From contig JAUZQH010000008.1 of NCBI GenBank assembly GCA_030951065.1, forward strand, positions 1-8,900: 8,900 nt of DNA, read 5' to 3'. Origin of the DNA: Mariprofundus sp. (GTDB taxonomy: Bacteria > Pseudomonadota > Zetaproteobacteria > Mariprofundales > Mariprofundaceae). The notes under the pieces were generated by a model. It had not been told where the DNA came from. It did not search any database and was given only the letters and a program-made list of their open reading frames with translations. How positions within the stretch are numbered: position 1 is the stretch's first letter; each line of letters starts with the position of its first letter. Of this stretch, positions 7,266-8,900 are shown in pieces. The translations under genes were made by a program, and so were the position numbers.

Positions 7266-7519
7266 CAGTTCTGCTCCTGTTTACCCGTTTTTTCAACGTT
7301 TATAACGGATTTCTGGCCCTCTGCTGCCTGATCTCCTGCGGCCTGTTTTTCCGTCTGCGCTTTAGCCGCCTGTTCCATCGCAAACCGTTCAAGGTTGCGT
7401 TTGGCCTGAGCCTCACGCTCCAGGTTTTTGCCAATACGCATGCGCTTGGTGGCATAAAAGGCAAACCACCACAGCGGCAACCCCAGCCCGATGGCAATAG
7501 CCCAGAAATAGATATCCAT
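7265..7519 (-). CDS. Small single-pass membrane protein of unknown function, coupled to rnfE
   Basis: I do not recognise this 84-residue protein. Residues about 3-22 form one hydrophobic, Trp/Phe-rich segment (IYFWAIAIGLGLPLWWFAFY), followed by a basic stretch (KRMRIGK), which predicts a cytoplasmic C-terminus. Residues about 30-68 are rich in Ala, Glu, Gln, Lys and Arg and could form a helix or coiled coil; the tail is polar. It is expected to be a real gene because both ends use one-base stop/start overlaps (TAATG with rnfE, TGATG with the tautomerase) and a strong GGAGG lies 7 bases before its ATG. It does not look like RnfH, a soluble ubiquitin-fold protein. Its position suggests an accessory or assembly role near the Rnf complex, but that is inference. 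Confidence 0.75.
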   Translation of the reverse strand: MDIYFWAIAIGLGLPLWWFAFYATKRMRIGKNLEREAQAKRNLERFAMEQAAKAQTEKQAAGDQAAEGQKSVINVEKTGKQEQN

Positions 7520-8181
7520 TATTGTGCCTCCACAATAGCCGCAGATGCTGCGCCTTCATGATTTGACTGTGCACGCGCTTCAGCCCGACGAGCTACGCTT
7601 CGGTTGATCAGGTTGATCGCAGCAAGAATAAAACCCAGCGCGATAAACGCGCCCGGAGGCAGGATAAACATCAGCACATCCGGATAACTGTCCCCAAATA
7701 CAGCGATCCCTAACAACTCCCCTTGCCCGAACAGTTCGCGTACGCCTCCCAACAACACCAGCGCGAAGGTAAAACCAAGTCCGACCGCGAGTGCATCCAT
7801 GACCGAATCAGATACGGAGTTCTTGCTTGCGAAGGCTTCAGCGCGACCCAGAATAGCGCAATTGACCACAATCAGCGGAATGAACAGGCCGAGAATCAAA
7901 TACATTTCGTGCATCCATGCATTCATGGCCATTTCGACCACGGTCACAAATGCTGCAATAATGGTGATATAAGCCGGGATGCGCACGTTTTTCGGAATCA
8001 CGCCACGCACCATCGACACCACCAGATTGGAGCCTATCAGCACCAGCACGGTCGCCGCCCCCATCCAGAAACCATTTTCAACCGAGGTGGTAACGCCGAG
8101 CAACGGGCACATGCCGAGCAACTGCGCGAAAATTGTATTATTATGCCAGAAGCCATCGGCAAAAATTTCTGATTTATCCAC
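7519..8181 (-). CDS. rnfE: Rnf electron-transport complex subunit E
   Basis: RnfE is an integral inner-membrane subunit of the Rnf (Rsx) complex, which couples electron transfer between ferredoxin or flavodoxin and NAD to ion movement. The protein shows about six membrane segments and strong family signatures: LLGMCPLLGVT, IPLIVVNCAILGRAEAFA and LPPGAFIALGF. Cys25 and Cys108 are the conserved pair, one in the first and one in a central helix, that in this family is thought to hold an iron-sulfur cluster inside the membrane. I choose a GTG start at 8181 (VDKSEIFADGFWHNN), giving 220 residues. It aligns with the MSEIKDVIVQGLWKNN start of E. coli RsxE and has AGGAG 9 bases upstream. It overlaps the rnfG end by 8 bases. 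The stop overlaps the next ATG. Confidence 0.95.
   Translation of the reverse strand: MDKSEIFADGFWHNNTIFAQLLGMCPLLGVTTSVENGFWMGAATVLVLIGSNLVVSMVRGVIPKNVRIPAYITIIAAFVTVVEMAMNAWMHEMYLILGLFIPLIVVNCAILGRAEAFASKNSVSDSVMDALAVGLGFTFALVLLGGVRELFGQGELLGIAVFGDSYPDVLMFILPPGAFIALGFILAAINLINRSVARRAEARAQSNHEGAASAAIVEAQ
7521..7536 (-). promoter_or_regulatory. Ribosome binding site presented in a small hairpin at the end of rnfE
   Basis: On the minus strand ATTGTG-GAGG-CACAAT forms a perfect 6-bp stem with a GAGG tetraloop. The loop is the core of the Shine-Dalgarno GGAGG (7527-7531) serving the 84-residue protein at 7519. The stem overlaps the last codons of RnfE, so ribosomes finishing rnfE would melt it. 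A regulatory effect is unproven. Confidence 0.4.
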
Positions 8182-8809
8182 CGTGATGTTCTCCTGTGGC
8201 AGGTGTACTCTCCTGTTTTTGCAGGCGGGCAAGGATAACCTGTTTATGGCTGTTGAAAAACACCAGTGCGCCTTTTACCGCCTTGACCACGGCGCGCGGC
8301 GAAATGGTAGCACCGGTGAATTGATCGAAATCGCCGCCGTCTTTTTTCACTTTCCACTTTTTACTGCTCAGGCTTTGATCCATAAAGCTGGCCAGCCAGC
8401 TATGATTTTTGACAATGCCATCGCCCAGCCCTGGTGTCTCCTTATGATCAGTGACGCGAATAGCATAGATGCGTCCGTCCGGCCTGACGCCAACCAGAAT
8501 ACGGATCGAACCGGAATAACCATCCGGTGCAATCACTTCCCAGGCCAGCGCGGTGATAGAACCGGTTTTATCCATGGCAGGATAAATATCCAGTAATGAA
8601 CCATCGGTATCCAGTACGATTTTATCGCCCTGGGGATCATTGCTGTGCTGCGGCAATACCTGTTGCAGGGCTTTGTGCAGTGCCGCTTTTTGTGCTGCAG
8701 CAATCGGCTCACGCGTTATCATATCAGTCAAACCAAGCAGGATAGCGGCAATGGCGGCCACCACAAACAGGGCAATCACCATATGAATCTGATCTTTATC
8801 CAGTATCAT
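8174..8809 (-). CDS. rnfG: Rnf electron-transport complex subunit G (covalent-FMN subunit)
   Basis: RnfG is the membrane-anchored flavoprotein of the Rnf complex, with its soluble domain on the outer face of the inner membrane and an FMN linked covalently to a threonine. The 211-residue protein has one N-terminal membrane helix (residues about 9-27), the HKETPGLGD motif (122-130) and the flavin-attachment motif FTGATIS, in which Thr168 should carry the FMN. Length agrees with E. coli RsxG (about 206) and is shorter than typical NqrC, so Rnf is preferred over Nqr. I choose ATG at 8809 because it overlaps the rnfD stop as TGATG, the same arrangement seen at other junctions here; a GTG one codon earlier is possible. 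The C-terminus is His/Gly-rich and overlaps the rnfE start. Confidence 0.95.
   Translation of the reverse strand: MILDKDQIHMVIALFVVAAIAAILLGLTDMITREPIAAAQKAALHKALQQVLPQHSNDPQGDKIVLDTDGSLLDIYPAMDKTGSITALAWEVIAPDGYSGSIRILVGVRPDGRIYAIRVTDHKETPGLGDGIVKNHSWLASFMDQSLSSKKWKVKKDGGDFDQFTGATISPRAVVKAVKGALVFFNSHKQVILARLQKQESTPATGEHHGG
8191..8195 (-). promoter_or_regulatory. Ribosome binding site for the rnfE GTG start, inside rnfG
   Basis: AGGAG on the minus strand lies 9 bases before GTG at 8181 and within the last codons of rnfG. It supports the GTG start. The only upstream ATG, at 8232, would add 17 residues with no family resemblance. Confidence 0.6.
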
Positions 8810-8900
8810 CACTCTGATTTTTCCCTGGCTTCCTTTTTATGACCATAAACGCGCGGGCGGCAGTAGTGATCAATCAGGGGAACGGCACAGTTCATCAGTA
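8809..8900 (-). CDS. rnfD: Rnf electron-transport complex subunit D (C-terminal 29 residues only)
   Basis: Reading the minus strand from the window edge gives a C-terminal tail with NCAVPLIDHYCRPRVYGHKK, closely resembling the LVPTLDYYTRPRVYGH end of E. coli RsxD. It differs from the end expected for NqrB, which supports an Rnf rather than an Nqr complex. RnfD is the polytopic subunit that also carries covalent FMN, but those parts lie outside the window. The order rnfD-rnfG-rnfE is the standard one, so rnfA, rnfB and rnfC are expected further upstream. The stop at 8809-8811 shares one base with the rnfG ATG. Confidence 0.88.
   Translation of the reverse strand, partial: LMNCAVPLIDHYCRPRVYGHKKEAREKSE

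Noticed and set aside
8182..8232. ATG start for RnfE 17 residues upstream
   Set aside because: The extra residues lie within rnfG and match nothing in the family. GTG at 8181 has AGGAG at good spacing and aligns with the RsxE N-terminus.
7979..8596. 205-residue plus-strand open frame opposite rnfE and rnfG
   Set aside because: It runs antisense across two clear Rnf genes and shows no family features.
8174..8900. Na+-translocating NADH:quinone reductase (nqrB/C/D) instead of rnfD/G/E
   Set aside because: The RPRVYGHKK tail of the first gene and the short length of the flavin subunit fit Rnf, not Nqr.

Overview
The window looks like a chromosomal segment from a proteobacterium of moderate GC. 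The genes are most like those of gammaproteobacteria: an E. coli-length PepN, a YeeN-type YebC protein and an RnfD/G/E set. A related lineage such as the Zetaproteobacteria cannot be excluded by eye. There are no phage genes, insertion sequences, RNA genes or CRISPR arrays. The identifications come from reading motifs, not from database searches.

Plus strand, bases 1-2205. The window opens inside a membrane-anchored GAF-GGDEF protein, a diguanylate cyclase with an intact GGDEF active site and an intact inhibitory I-site. A 153-base gap follows, then a complete yeeN-type YebC/PmpR-family regulator. It converges on the minus-strand block with only 10 bases between the stop codons.

Minus strand, bases 2216-8900, read from high to low coordinate. 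This is a tightly packed block: rnfD (C-terminal end only), rnfG, rnfE, a small unrecognised membrane protein, a MIF-like tautomerase, def (peptide deformylase), fmt (methionyl-tRNA formyltransferase), pepN (aminopeptidase N) and a hotdog-fold thioesterase-like gene. Four junctions are one-base stop/start overlaps (TGATG or TAATG). rnfG and rnfE overlap by eight bases, and tautomerase to def is a 3-base gap. The one large gap, 178 bases between def and fmt, holds a near-perfect 20/19-base inverted repeat whose loop can also pair with sequence just outside the stem.

Functionally the block joins the end of an Rnf ion-translocating electron-transfer complex to genes of protein N-terminal formyl-methionine handling (fmt adds the formyl group, def removes it) and of peptide trimming (pepN). 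The MIF-like protein sits between the two sets. Its presumed catalytic residue is the proline exposed only after deformylation and methionine removal, so the gene placed 3 bases downstream supplies an enzyme needed for its maturation. The least-understood elements are the 84-residue membrane protein coupled to rnfE, the bacterial MIF homologue and the def-fmt inverted repeat.
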